This document shows positions 47,859 to 60,042 of a DNA stretch of 64,000 nt, piece after piece; within the stretch, counting starts at the first letter, position 1, and each line of letters starts with the position of its first letter. Both the position numbers and the translations under genes were made by a program. The DNA is from Rhizophagus clarus (lineage: Eukaryota > Glomeromycota > Glomeromycetes > Glomerales > Glomeraceae). The stretch covers positions 310,001 through 374,000 of the forward strand of contig BLAL01000026.1 in assembly GCA_015698045.1 (NCBI GenBank), written 5' to 3'. The notes under the pieces were generated by a model. It made no database searches. It was not told the origin of the DNA and saw only the letters and a list, made by a program, of their open reading frames with translations.

Positions 47859-49148
47859 GCTTAGATTGAAAATACTGTATACTTTTATATTTTAATTTGA
47901 TGAACTTACATTTCCTAATTTTTTTTTTAGTAAAAGAAAAAAGAAAATTGTAAAAAGAATTATATAATAAATCTAATTTTAATTTTAAATCAAAATTTAA
48001 TTAAAATCAAATCTTATTGCTTATAAATTTTATTAATTTTATAAAATTTAAATGTTATTTTAAAATTTTTAAATTAGAATTATTAATAAATAAAAAAAAC
48101 ATTATTTATTCAATTATTTTTTTTTTTTTTTGTTTTTTATTTTAATTTAAAGAATTTATAATAATTTGTAGATCATTTTCTTTTAAAAATTGTTAATTGA
48201 ATTGAATTTTTTTTTTATTACAAAAATTTTATTTTATTTAATAAATACTTTAAAAAATTTAAAGTATTTTTAATTAAAAATAAAATTTGTGGCAAATTTA
48301 CTATAAAAACAGTTTAAAAGATAAAAAAATTTATTGTAAAAAACCTGTTTTAACTTATCTAAAATAATTAATATAGATTTTAAGTTATATAAATAATTAT
48401 TATTAATATTTTTATTTTATTTTTTAACTATTTTTTTATTTTTTTCTGATTTATATATATACTGTATTTTTTTCAATATTAGTTACCCCTAAAATTAACT
48501 TAATTTTGGAAAAATATGATAATTTTAAATATAAATAATTAAAGAAAGTTTAATTTTGATTTTTTTTTCTTTTAATTTTATTTTTTTATTATTTTTTTTT
48601 GTAAAGAATTATTTTAAATAGATTTAAATTAGGTAATTTAGTAATAATATATAATTTATACTAATAAATCAAATTTTATTAATGATTTTTATAATATATA
48701 ATTGTAATGTTTAAATTATTTTTTATTAGTATATATAAGTAGTATTTTAAACATACTAAATCTTGAGTTAAATCTAATCTGATTTGAGTCAAATTAAAAA
48801 AAATTGGATTTAATTCAATCTAAATCTAAATCAAATAAAATCAAATTTAATTCAATTTAAGTTTGAATTGGATTTAATTTGATTTAGTTTGAATTTAAAT
48901 TGAATGTATTTGATTTGATCTAAATTTGATTTAGACTTGATTTGATTTAAATTCACTATTTAAAAAAATGATTTACAGCATTTTTTAAATAATTTAAATA
49001 ATTTAGTAAAAAATATTGCAAACTATTTTTTTTTATACTATAAAAAATAATCTTATAAATATAAATTTACTAATAATTTAAAAATTTTAAATCATTTAAT
49101 TAAAATTAAAATTTTTATATAAAAATAATTCTTTTATTTTATAAATTA
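47859..49148. other. AT-rich region without genes
   Basis: Very AT-rich. At about 48760-48955 it carries many loose copies of ATTTGATTT and its complement AAATCAAAT, probably what is left of a repeat-rich element end. No gene was seen. Confidence 0.5.
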
Positions 49149-49591
49149 ATTGCTAATTCATATATAAATAATATTTTATATATAAAATTTATGCAAATTT
49201 AATTAAATTTTATTTTATGATCTAGTAATTGAATTTTAATAAACTTTTTTTTGTTTTGTAACTCTTAATATTCTCTTTAAAATAAAAAAAAAATTCATTA
49301 AAATTAAACTAATAAATCACAAGATAAATGCAAAAAAATGATTTTTTAATAGATAGATGGATTCCAAATTTTAAATCTGGTTTTCTAATAAAAAAATTAT
49401 TTTTTGTAATTATTTCATAATCTATTAGTCCAATTTCAATGATCATTTTTTTATTTTAAAAAGAATATTGAAAGTTATAAACAAAAAAAAGTTTATTAAA
49501 ATCCAATTACTGAATCATAAAATAAAATTTAATTAAATTTGTACAAATTTTATATTATAGAGGTGGTCTGATTCATATGTGAATTAGTAAT
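49149..49591. mobile_element. 443-bp foldback element
   Basis: Almost the whole interval folds on itself: the left arm from ATTGCTAATTC and the right arm ending GAATTAGTAAT are inverted copies over about 130 bp (shared core TTTAATTAAATTTTATTTTA and AGTAATTG), and the middle also pairs imperfectly. A half copy of the left side lies at about 59822-59960. It is non-coding; the superfamily is unknown. Confidence 0.75.
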
Positions 49592-50150
49592 TAAAAGAAA
49601 GTTTTAAGATTATTCTTTATCATAAAACATATAATAATATTTAAATTAGCTATTGTAACACAATTTACTATATTTGCTTTTACAGTTAAGCATAAAAGAA
49701 ATAGAGAATATTATACCAAAAAAGGGTACAAATAACATAATTACTTATTACCTTTGTTTTATTACAATTTACAATAAAGATTTATCTATATAATATGTTA
49801 CTATATGGCTAAAAATTTTGAAATTTATGTTAATCAAAGTTATTAAATAATTTTTTGCACATTAAACTTTTTAGAGATCGAAAATTTTACATTTATATAA
49901 TTTAACAGCTTGAAAATCACTTCCAATAATATATATTATTATTAAACCATTAATTTCGCCTTTCATAATAAACATAAATATATGTTTACACATTCTATAC
50001 ATTCGCAAATTTCTTAAACACCCATTTCCAAACTTTCCATGCAAAAGAATTAGTTGAAATTTTTTCTATAGTTACAAGTGAAATAAAAATAAGAATATGA
50101 TAACCTTTTGATCCCGATAAATAACAATGGAGCACCTTTATAGAAACCAC
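49592..50150. other. AT-rich 3' flank of the PP2A scaffold gene
   Basis: Nothing beyond AT-rich sequence; probably includes the 3' UTR of the PP2A gene in its last 100-200 bp. Confidence 0.5.
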
Positions 50151-52903
50151 TTATTGGTAGCCTATATTAATAATAAGGACCAGATAATTAATAAAATCTT
50201 TCATTATATATTCATTATGAATATTTACATACCTGCAAGTAACGCCTTTTCGGCAAAATATTTGACATCTGCATCTGAATCTTCTCGTAATTTATCCAAT
50301 GCGGGCTTTACTTGTGCATCTAAAAGTACCACAGTCTCTTGACTTTGTTTAAGAACAGGTATTAAAACCTCATAGGACTTAGCTACATTAAATCGAATAT
50401 TAGGAATAGGATCGGAAACTAAATTATTCACTGTAGGAAGAATACAATCTCTGATCACTTCTGGAGTAACGGCAGGAGCCATTGTCTAATGATATATTAT
50501 TAACTCAATTTATTTAATCACTAACAAAATAGAAAATAACGTATTTATATAAATGAAGTACCAACCGTAATAGCAAAAATGGTTGTCATCCTATACAAGT
50601 AATTTGGGTGATTTCCCATTGCTAGCACTTTTGGTATAATTGTAGTCTTTGCCCATTCGACTCCGAATACTTCAGTCAATTTTTTCAAATTAACCGTTGC
50701 AGCTTCGCGAATAGAATAAACGTTATCCCCTAACCAAGACATACACAGATTTCCTAACTTTTCGTCAAAAAATGCAACGCCTAATTGGCTAGCAAGCAAG
50801 GGAATATATTCGATAATTGCAAGACGAACGCGCCATTGCTTGTCTTCGGCTAATTCGACTATAGCTGGAAGAAGGTTCTGCGATAAAAGCTCAATTCCAA
50901 TAACTGGAATGAAAATCAGAAATTAAATATAATGTTTAACTTATTTTAGTAACATATAGTCAATGATTCTTTACCTTCATTTACTTGTTCCAATTTTGAT
51001 ATAATATTTAATCTAACATCTGGGAATTCATCCTTCAGAAGTTGTAAAAATAATGGTAACAAATGCTCAGTTGTACTAGAATAATGGATATATAATTTAA
51101 ACATGTTGAATGAAAGAAAATATAATATCATTCATATTAACATTTAAACATGTTAAAGAAAACATATTATTATTCATGTTAACATTTAAACGTGTTAAAA
51201 ATGAAAGAAAACATAATTTTAATTACATACGCTTCTTTGCCTAAAATAGGAGCTAATCCACTAATTTGAGTGGCTAAACTTGCTCGAACGTGTTGTGATG
51301 TATCAGTAACTAAATCCTTAACGCATGGTAAAATGTGCGATAAAATTGTTTGCTTGTCGATATTTTGTGCGAATCCTAAATATACAGGAATAACTTAAGG
51401 AAAAAAGATCCTCAAAAATACTCGAAGAATATTGATATGTACCTGGAACTTGGCCAGAAGCAGCTGTTCTTACTTCTGCTTCATTGTCTTTAAGCAAATG
51501 AACGAATGCTAATACTAGATCATCGCGCGTTACTTCTTCGCCGACAGCTTTTGCTATCTAATAATTTAATATAGCATTAAGCTGACAAGGATAAAATTAA
51601 TAGATAAAATATATTGATAATATAGTATACCTTGACAAAATTTTCGGCTATCATATATCTAACTCTCCAGCTTTTATCTGAAACCATACTTCTTAAAGTT
51701 TGCAGAAGATAAGTTTTGCTTTCTTCCTTAGTAAGGATTTCAGCAATTGCAACCAAATCCTCAACGGTCAGTAAACGCACAGAATCTTGTTCATCTTGTG
51801 CAAGCTTACTAAATAATGGAATAATATCCAAAACAACTTGTTCTTTAGGGATTTTTTTCGCAAATTTCTGTTTAACGAAACAAAATAGAAAGTCCCCGAA
51901 TTTGTAAAGCATATACGTAGTATAAACATTAATAATTATTCAATTTACAAAAAATACGTCGTTCTAAACTTACACCTAGGTTAGCAGCAGCAGCCCTTCT
52001 AACCATTGGCGTATCATCTTGACATAATTGTTTGAACATTGATCGTAATTCATCCTGTGAAGATGGAGTTGCAGTTTGGTATGCTGCTGCATACAGACCG
52101 CAAGCGCTAGTACGGCTGGTAAACCAATCACCACTACCTAAGCGTTTAATAAGCGGTATGTAATATTCTTCAATTTGTTGTTGAGAGAGAACTATTGCAA
52201 TCTTGGTCAAAGATTCGACGGCCTATTAACGTAATTTTAAAATGTTTTTAATATCAAATTCAGGCCATTATCTTAACAAATTATGTTTAAGTTAACCTTT
52301 TCTCTAACAAGAGTCTCTTCGACGGCAGCCAAATTTTCCAGTGGTCCAAGTATAATATGCGCGTGATCTTTACCACCAACATATTCTACAAAATTGCCAA
52401 GCTCTTCTGCTAATGCTAAAAGTACTTCGTCTTCATCATCGATGGATTCTACACGAGAATGCATATTATAATTAATTTATCATTTGAAACATAATTGACG
52501 TTCTTTTGAAAAATTTTGATGATATCGAGTTTAAGGATAATTAATTTCTACTCTTCAACCAGTTTAAAAAAATATATATATAAGTAAATAACAAAAAAAC
52601 AACTATTAAAAATTACTGTTTAGTAAATTCATTCGTTTTCTATTTCTTAAAAGAACGAATGTTTTTCCGTCTCAAAACACGATAAAATAGAAATGTAGAT
52701 ATAGTAAAATTGCAAATAATCGTTCACTCACCATCAAGAAATGGTACAAGCTCATCCCGAGTTCTTTGAACACCTAGTGCTAAAGCGATAGTTGAAAGAC
52801 GTTTGATGGCATTTAAACGAAAATTAACATCGTCAGCCCTTAACTCATCCAATAAGACTGCGATAGGATACAAACTATCTTCATTATCAATATCGGTGTT
52901 CAT
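50151..52903 (-). CDS. PPP2R1A: Protein phosphatase 2A scaffold subunit A (PR65 / Tpd3 / Paa1)
   Basis: Ten exons: 52732-52903, 52297-52448, 51974-52222, 51631-51867, 51443-51557, 51231-51375, 50975-51075, 50566-50903, 50233-50485 and 50151-50161, giving 590 residues, within one or two of the family length (589 in human). The protein is HEAT repeats throughout: [20 protein letters not shown] at the N-terminus, [98 protein letters not shown] and [13 protein letters not shown]. The subunit is the curved scaffold that joins the PP2A catalytic subunit to regulatory B subunits in cytosol and nucleus. The last coding exon adds only the end of Gly, Tyr, Gln and the stop. The number and placement of repeats look complete. 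Confidence 0.95.
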
Positions 52904-53783
52904 TGTTAGATTAGTTCAAAAAATAAATAGATACTTTAATATCGTAAAAAAGTGAAATTAAATAAACGAGATTAGCTTGAATTTATAAAAATAGGACAGT
53001 TGCACACCACAAATTTGTGAATGTGTATTGTTATTAGTGGCTTGGGAGTTCGTTTTCGTCATGTGATTTCACGGTTATTTGTCATATCTCGTTAATATTT
53101 CACAACAAATCATTTTTTTATTATGTAATTAAAGAAATTTGCTATATAATATTTTTTCTAATATTTGCTTTATAATATAAATACTAATTTAAATTTATTA
53201 ATAAATAATATTAACTATAGAAATATATTCAAATTAAATAGTAGTTATTTTATTTTTTTTTTACAAAGTAGTGCAATTTGTAGTTATATAGGTATAGAAT
53301 ATCTGTTTTTATATGACTAATTCATTAAAATTCTAAACCAATTTTCATTTAATTTAAGATTGCTTTTGTACCTTACTATTACCTTATGAAATTTACCCAT
53401 ATCCTTCTATAGTAATTGTTAAATTATATAAGATCATTATTATTTTTACTACAAAAAGAAAAAAAAACTATATTATATTTATATATTTTAGTATTATTAT
53501 ATACTATTAACTTGTTAATACTAAAGGTAGTATTTAGATTCAGGTTTTTAATAAGTTGACAAATTGACTTGTTTAGAAAAAATACAAATCCAGATTAGCA
53601 CCTGTTAAGAAAAGCTTAATCCAATTTTTTATTAAATTAAATCCAATTTAATTAATAGATTAATAATGATTAATTAATAGTTTGATAATAGTTAAATAGT
53701 AGTTATTTAATAGATTTAACAGTTGTATAGTAGGTTTTTTAATAGATTTAATAGGTTATTATTAAATTTTAATAATTCAATTA
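52904..53783. other. Upstream region of PP2A scaffold gene and AT-rich spacer
   Basis: The first 200 bp upstream of the start codon are less AT-rich and contain CATGTGATTTCACG near 53059-53072; this is where the promoter should be. The rest is AT-rich, with loose repeats of TTAATAG near 53640-53760. Confidence 0.5.
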
Positions 53784-54554
53784 TAGTGTGTAACAAAAAA
53801 AGTTGCCATTCTGAAAATAATTTTTTTTTGTATAATAAACATTAAAATGCTTTCATTTTTTACATCCCATATACAGTATTTTATTTAGCTTATTACTATT
53901 CTATTAAAGTCATTTATATACAAAAAAAGGTTATTTATTTGCATTTTCTTTCAATAATACCTTATAAATATATATTATACAAAATTAAAGTCTGATCTCA
54001 AATTATTTATCATTATTTCTTAATATTAGTCTGATGTCACTTATTTAACAAAAAAAAATATATCAGGGGGTAAGTATTCCTCTTCACATTATTAGATGTA
54101 ATTTTAAAAGTTCAAATAAATAAATATTTTTAAGCATAATTAAAATAATTACCTGTTTAACTAAAAATTTTGCTATAATATATAGGATAATGATCTGTAG
54201 CTTATTAAAGGAGAAAACATTTTTATTATATAATAAATAACCATTTTTATGTAAGAATATTGCAGAAATGGTATTTTTTTACTATAAAATTTATTTACAG
54301 TAAAAATTAATATCTGTATTATTAGCTAAAGATTAAGGCTATTTTATAAAAAAATACATAAAGATTTTGCATATAATAAAAAAGTGAAATGAATTTATTT
54401 TTAAAAAAATATCTGTAAAACAACTATTTTAAAGAGTTTGTATTTAATAATATATCTATCAAGCTCTCTAATAAAAATAGTTTTATTCAATTATTTTGTG
54501 TAGTTATTAAAAAATGCTACTTTTTATCATGGCAACTTTTTTTGTTATACACTA
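53784..54554. mobile_element. 771-bp TA-target element, copy B (uninterrupted)
   Basis: It starts TAGTGTGTAACAAAAAAAG and ends with the inverted copy finishing GTTATACACTA; the terminal repeats agree over about 27 bp with one mismatch. TA flanks both sides (53782-53783 and 54555-54556). Copy A at 28041-29754 is the same element carrying an insertion. There is no transposase frame. Confidence 0.85.
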
Positions 54555-54556
54555 TA

Positions 54557-55223
54557 TTTAAATTATTTATTATTTTTATTATTATTATTATTATTTATTA
54601 AAATCTAAATATTTAATGGATACAAATACATAATAATAAAATATATTTTTTATTTATCAGTTAAATAAATTATATTAAAATTGAACATAAATAAGATTTT
54701 TTTTAAATAAATTTAGTTTATATAAGTTTTTTATTTATTAATAAATTTTTGGTATCAAAAAAAAAAAAATATTTACTTATAGTTGAAATTGCAAAAACTG
54801 CTAGGTATTTCTGTACAAAGTTATTTAATATAGAAAATTTATTAATGTAAAAGGAATTTTATTAAGTTATAAATATTTTTCAATTTTTTAAGATATTATT
54901 TTTGACAAATCATTCTACTAGTTTTTTTTTTAAATATACTGGATATATTAAATATATTAGATATACTAGATGTATTGGATATATCAAATATACTAGATAT
55001 ATCAGTCAAATATATTAAATATTTTTTTTTGATTATGTTTAAATAAATTCACAACTGTTATTTAATATAAGATTTTTAAATTAATAAGGTAAAACCAAAA
55101 CTTTTAAATTTAAGATTAAGTATTAAAGAAATTAAAGCTTTAATAGTAATTATAGAATAATATTTAATTAAATTTATATATAAAATTGATTTGATTTTAT
55201 TAATTAAATTATATTTATATTAT
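54557..55223. other. AT-rich spacer
   Basis: AT-rich, with a cluster of short copies of GGATATAT/AGATATAC at about 54945-55005 (loose 12-18 bp tandem units). No gene was seen. Confidence 0.5.
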
Positions 55224-55549
55224 ATATAAAATAAATATTTTTTTTTTTTTAGTCAAAAGAATTGCTTTATTTACCGAAAAAAGATAGAAAAGCGTACAAA
55301 ATTTCAGAATTACAAAGCCAGCCCGTTTCCCACACTAGAGTCACAAACTATCTCATGACTACTATATCCCTAGCCTATTCTCTTTAATATAATAGGAAGT
55401 CTAGTTATAGAATTGTTCAAGGTATAAAGAAAAATGAAAAAAGAAAAGAAAAATTCTATGATCTAATAAAACAAAAACATCACGTAAAGTGAATGCTAAG
55501 CATGACAAGAAGTTAGTGTGAGACTTTCTATCTATCTCTTCCAATTAAA

Positions 55550-55819
55550 CTAAACATAATGATGTTCTAATAATACCTTCAGCCCAGCAATTAAATATTT
55601 TACATCAGGCTTTTTAGACTGGTCATTTCTTGATTGATCGATCTTCTTGTTAGAACGTTCAGATTTAGGAGTTTTATTGTGATCATTCTTGCAGTTGTTA
55701 GTATTAAAACCTGAAATAGAAAGATTAGATCCCTGATGTGTCCTTGAAGACTTGTCTGCATTGCTAATTCGAGCAGATTTACGTAAATTCTTGAAGTTGG
55801 GGTGGAATAACAGCATCAT
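55550..55819 (-). pseudogene. C-terminal remnant of the ORF1-like protein
   Basis: An 89-codon frame (MMLLFHPNFKNLRKSARISN ...) with a Lys/Ser/Asn-rich end lies in the 3' part of the same retroelement, before its 3' UTR. It lines up with the shifted remnant at 40360-40600 of the truncated copy. It was probably the C-terminus of the longer protein and is now separated by stops and a frameshift. Confidence 0.55.
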
Positions 55820-56304
55820 GAGATTTAAGTATTATTCCAAAACTGAGGGTTATTTATGCGTGTGAAAACATGATCCCAAGTGTCAAAATAACCAATCAGT
55901 TTCCTAGAACTATCAACTTCTTTAACTAATTTAAAGGATTTTATGCCACTATCCAATAAAAACTGGTGTGGATGTCCATTTAGGAATAAAGAGGCATCTG
56001 TCATATCTTCTGGAATATTGTATATGACAGCTTAAAACTTCTCGCGTTGTTTCCTTTCTGAAAGGTTCCAGGAAGCAGGGTACTATCTAACTGGAATTCC
56101 TTTTAGGTTAACAGTCCAGTTTTCTCCATTATAGCATTTCAAGCACTCGTGATCAGGAATCAGTCTAACCCTCGCAGATAAGTACTTCTTGTGCACCCTA
56201 GTGCTAACTGATATGACCTTACCCCATCATCCTAAATTGACCAACAGAGTATAGTTATTCCATTTAGCCAGAATATCGTACACTATAAGGTCGAGTAATT
56301 ATGT

Positions 56305-57204
56305 TTATTCTTCTCCTTGAGGACAATATTTGGTGATGATAACATTTCCATTCTTTAAATTGTTGTCTGTCTCTTTTTGTTTTAACTTCTTTCCATTATC
56401 TATAGGCGTTGATTGTGATTTAGAATCTCGCTTCAACTGTTGCTTATAGGATGTGAAAGAAGAAGAAAGTAAACTTTGATTAAAAGTAACTGTCTTTGAA
56501 CCAGAAGGTTTGGAGGGTGTATACTCAGGAGATTCTGTGCTAAAAGTGGGCACTACTTGTTCATCCAGTCCAGAAGGAGTCTGTAATTGCAACATTTGTC
56601 TCTCTTTACGGGCTTTCTTTTTAGCACTCCTTTTCTGAGATTTGGTCAAGGGTATGACAGGTATGGGTGTGGTATTACATGGAGGTGTGATGACTAAATT
56701 GTCATCCAATGATCCTATCAAACTTGTATCAAGAACATCAAAATTAATCAACACGTCTGATTGGTATATAGGATTCCCTAAATCTTCCTTATCAGAAGAT
56801 AGTTTGCTTGCGTACTCTAATCCTTGGTGAATTTCAGAATCTATGAGAAAAATTTCCCAGTTTTCGTTATCCAAAAGAAAGAGATTAAGAAAAGTAGCTA
56901 AAAATTGAGTTATGATAGGAAAACAGTCATCTTTGTAAATATATTGTGACAACTTTTTCATAGGAACAACTTGGTTCTTATAAGTATTGAGAAACTCATC
57001 TATAGCTGAAGGGTCTGTAGTTATTATTGAGCTAAAAATAGTCAAAGGGTTCCTCTTAATGAGTTCTGAGATAAAATCTACTATAACATTGTGAAAATGG
57101 TCAGCAGGTATACTCTTTAAAGCAGTAGTAAGGGTAACTTTAATCGTAAAAGACGTTGATACTATTTTTAAAGCTGGTTTTGTTAGCAAAAATCCTTTCT
57201 TCAT
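56305..57204 (-). CDS. ORF1-like protein of a retroelement, probably truncated
   Basis: A 299-codon frame starting MKKGFLLTKPALKIVSTSFT, with an N-terminal mostly helical part, a Lys-rich segment (LTKSQKRSAKKKARKERQML, about residues 186-205) and a Ser/Thr-rich rest. It ends at a TAA, but homology to the other copies continues after the stop (VYDI, AKWNN, GKVISVSTRVHKKY, then SERKQREKF and SRKLIGYF at about 55890-56260), with further stops. The intact protein was therefore longer. I believe this is the nucleic-acid-binding ORF1-like protein found in many copies in AMF genomes; that is from memory of the family, not a search. It is unlikely to be a host gene. Confidence 0.65.
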   Translation of the reverse strand: MKKGFLLTKPALKIVSTSFTIKVTLTTALKSIPADHFHNVIVDFISELIKRNPLTIFSSIITTDPSAIDEFLNTYKNQVVPMKKLSQYIYKDDCFPIITQFLATFLNLFLLDNENWEIFLIDSEIHQGLEYASKLSSDKEDLGNPIYQSDVLINFDVLDTSLIGSLDDNLVITPPCNTTPIPVIPLTKSQKRSAKKKARKERQMLQLQTPSGLDEQVVPTFSTESPEYTPSKPSGSKTVTFNQSLLSSSFTSYKQQLKRDSKSQSTPIDNGKKLKQKETDNNLKNGNVIITKYCPQGEE

Positions 57205-57297
57205 GATGAAAATAAAAATTTTTCTTCCGTGAAAATTTGGTTCACAGATCTGCAGGAAAGAGTCCTTTCAATATATATAATTCATAAAATAAATATT

Positions 57298-59129
57298 ATA
57301 TTTATATATATTTATATTATTGATAAATTTATAATTTAATATTTAATATTAGTATAATATGCTATATATACAAATTACTGTATTTACTTTTAATTTTAAT
57401 AATTATTTTTATAATTTAAAAAAAAAACATAAATATAAATATTGATAAATTAAAAAATTTGTATTGATAAATATTAAATAAATCAAAATTATTATATAAA
57501 AAATTATAATAAATATAAAATGAATTTATTTTTTATTTTGGATAAAATTTAAATATTACTTATTTCTATTATATTTTTAGATATAACTATATTTTTACAA
57601 AAAATTATTTTTATTTATTTTTTTTATTTTTTCTTAAACATTTTTTTTCAAATAATAATAATATTATTATAATAATAATAAGTCTTTTTTAAAGTACTAT
57701 TATATTTTTTTACAGTAAATCTTGATATAATAAAGAATACTATATAATGAATTGTTAATATGAGACAGATATTAATATAAAAAAAATTCATGATTAATTA
57801 AATTTTATTAATTATGGATTATATAAGAACCCCAAATAATATATAAATATGTTAGATTTAAGTTTGCTTAATGATCATATAAAAAAAATCCTATGTAAGC
57901 CATTTATTTACTTATTTTAATATAAAATTTTTAGTTGGTTAAATATTTAAATGCATAGCTAAACTTATTTTTATTTCAGTTCAGTAATTATATTTGTGTA
58001 GCAGAACCCCTTATTCGTATAACAAAGATTTTCATATATATATATGGAGAAAATTTTAATTTCACACGTATATCAAAAAAAATTTTTTACAAAAAATTTT
58101 TTTAAACTGATACTTCTTTTCTATTATTTTATACATTTTAATTTTATAAATACAGTATTGTATTTAATATTTATAAAAAAAATCATGTTTTTATAATAAT
58201 ATTCTCATATTCTTATTTTTTGTTTGCTAATTTTACTCATATATAATATGAATTTTGGACAAATAAATTACCTTTTTATGTTTAAGTAAATTGTTCAGCA
58301 GTTATAAAAAGTATTTGTATTTCAATTTTTATGATTCTAAATATAATATTTGTGAAGATAATTATATTTTTTAAACAGTATTAACTCCAAAAATTTTTTT
58401 TTTCTTTTAACTTCAGGATGTAATAACTTCACTTTGGTCAAATGAAATTACTTTTTTATATTTAAAAAGTTGTTCAGCGAGATCGAATCTATCTACAGTA
58501 AAAATTTTAGAATGATTGGATTAATATTTATAGAATGCGACCAACTTTTGTACTTTCAATTATTTATCGTTTAAGTGATTTTAATTTTAAAGTGTAATTT
58601 TTTTAATTTTAAATCAACTTGTTAACTTTAAGAAGTTACTCATAAGGGTTGGCAATAATTTATATTTTAATTGCTAATCCACATATGAACGATAGACTAA
58701 TTGAAATCCTGATTTTACTTAATAATTGAAAAATAAATATTACATTTATATTCAGAATATATAATTTAGGGATGGCGAAATATATTTTAAAGAAAAAATT
58801 GAAAAATTCCAAAAAAATCGGAAAAAAAAGAAAATTTGCATAGTTTTTGCTATTTTTGACGTTATTAGAACATAAATAAAAAAATTTCTACATTTTTTTA
58901 ATTAATTTTTTTTTAAAAAATATGGTAGCAGATATTTAAAAGTATATATGTAAAAAATTTTAGACGTCTAGCTGACATTTTTATAAGACAAAAAAAAGTG
59001 GCATGAATTTATAAAAAAATATGGCCAAAATTCAGCTAATTGGCAATGTTTAAGTATTTCGCTCAAAATTTCAAGCTTTATAATATTGATATCTAATAAT
59101 TGTATCAAAAATGTCTAATCCCACAGTTT
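57298..59129. other. AT-rich region without genes
   Basis: About 1.8 kb of AT-rich sequence. It has a perfect-looking AATAATAATATTATTATA palindrome near 57650-57675 and otherwise nothing recognisable. Confidence 0.5.
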
Positions 59130-59565
59130 CTTTAGAAAAAATTTTAAGTGATTTTGTTAAAAATTGATAGACTTATCTATGGGGGAAAAAAGGATTTCAT
59201 ATGTTTTGCAAATTTTTTGAATTTTTAGACAGATTTGTAGGATTTTAAATTTTATAAAAATTACATTAAATATTTTGATAAAAAAGATTTAGTCTTGTAG
59301 TACTTTTTATAAAATTTTTAAGTTAATTGAGTGAAGATTGACAGACCTGTCTATGCGAAGAATTAAGGGGAAAAAAATATTTCATATATTTTTCAATTTT
59401 TTTACACTTCTAGGTGGATTTGTAAAATTTTGAATTTTATAAAAAATATTTTTCGCATTTGATAAAAAAGATTTTAGTCTTAAAAAACTTATAGGAAAAA
59501 ATTTTTGTGTGATTTGATTACAAATTGATGAACTTACCTATAGGGGAAAAAAGGCTTTGACCGGT
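59130..59565. repeat. Tandem repeat with 174-187 bp unit, about 2.3 copies
   Basis: A block containing ATTGATAGACTTATCTATG, a G/A run, a T-rich stretch and a GATAAAAAAGATTTAGTCTT segment occurs three times, the last partial; the anchor ATTGA(T/C) begins at 59163, 59337 and 59524. The unit is non-coding. Confidence 0.8.
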
Positions 59566-60042
59566 AACAAAATTTCTATCAATTATATGCGGATCAGCAA
59601 TTAATTTTTATAAATTTAAATATAATAATATTTATAAAAAATTCCAAATTTTAAAACTATTTTTAAAATAGCAATAGTATATTAATATTATATTAATATT
59701 AAGGGGCATGCCAGAAATCACCTGATTTCCTTTAATTAGTAGCTTTCCCCCCATTCCCCTACCTGATCACATTTTGATTGGTTAAAAATATATATAATAA
59801 TATATGTAATTATATTTATATAATTAACTCATGATCTAGTAATCCAATTTTTATGAATTTTTTTTTGTTTTATAACTTTTAATAAGCCCTACAAAATAAA
59901 AAAGAATTTAAGTAAATTGAGCTATTAGATGACAAGATAATTGCAAAAAACTATTTTAATATATAAATAATAATAATATATTATATATATAATATAATTT
60001 ATAGCCAATCATAGGAACCTGATTTTTAGGTTAGCCCCCACC
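59566..60042. other. AT-rich spacer with a half copy of the foldback element
   Basis: About 59822-59960 matches the left half of the foldback element at 49149-49591 (shared GATCTAGTAAT and TTTGTTTTATAACTTTTAATA). A less AT-rich patch at 59700-59780 (GGGGCATGCCAGAAATCACC) has no identified role. Confidence 0.55.

Larger units (their letters stand above)
55238..57283 (-). mobile_element. Poly(A) retroelement with ORF1-like protein, about 2.05 kb
   Basis: The T run at 55238-55250 is the poly(A) tail on the minus strand. The 14-bp direct repeat ATAAAATAAATATT flanks it (55224-55237 and 57284-57297). It appears full length, with 3' parts repeated at 40200-40957 and 5'/middle parts related to 33074-35077. 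It is among the least decayed repeats of the window. No reverse transcriptase or endonuclease is encoded, so mobility would need proteins from another LINE. Confidence 0.82.
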
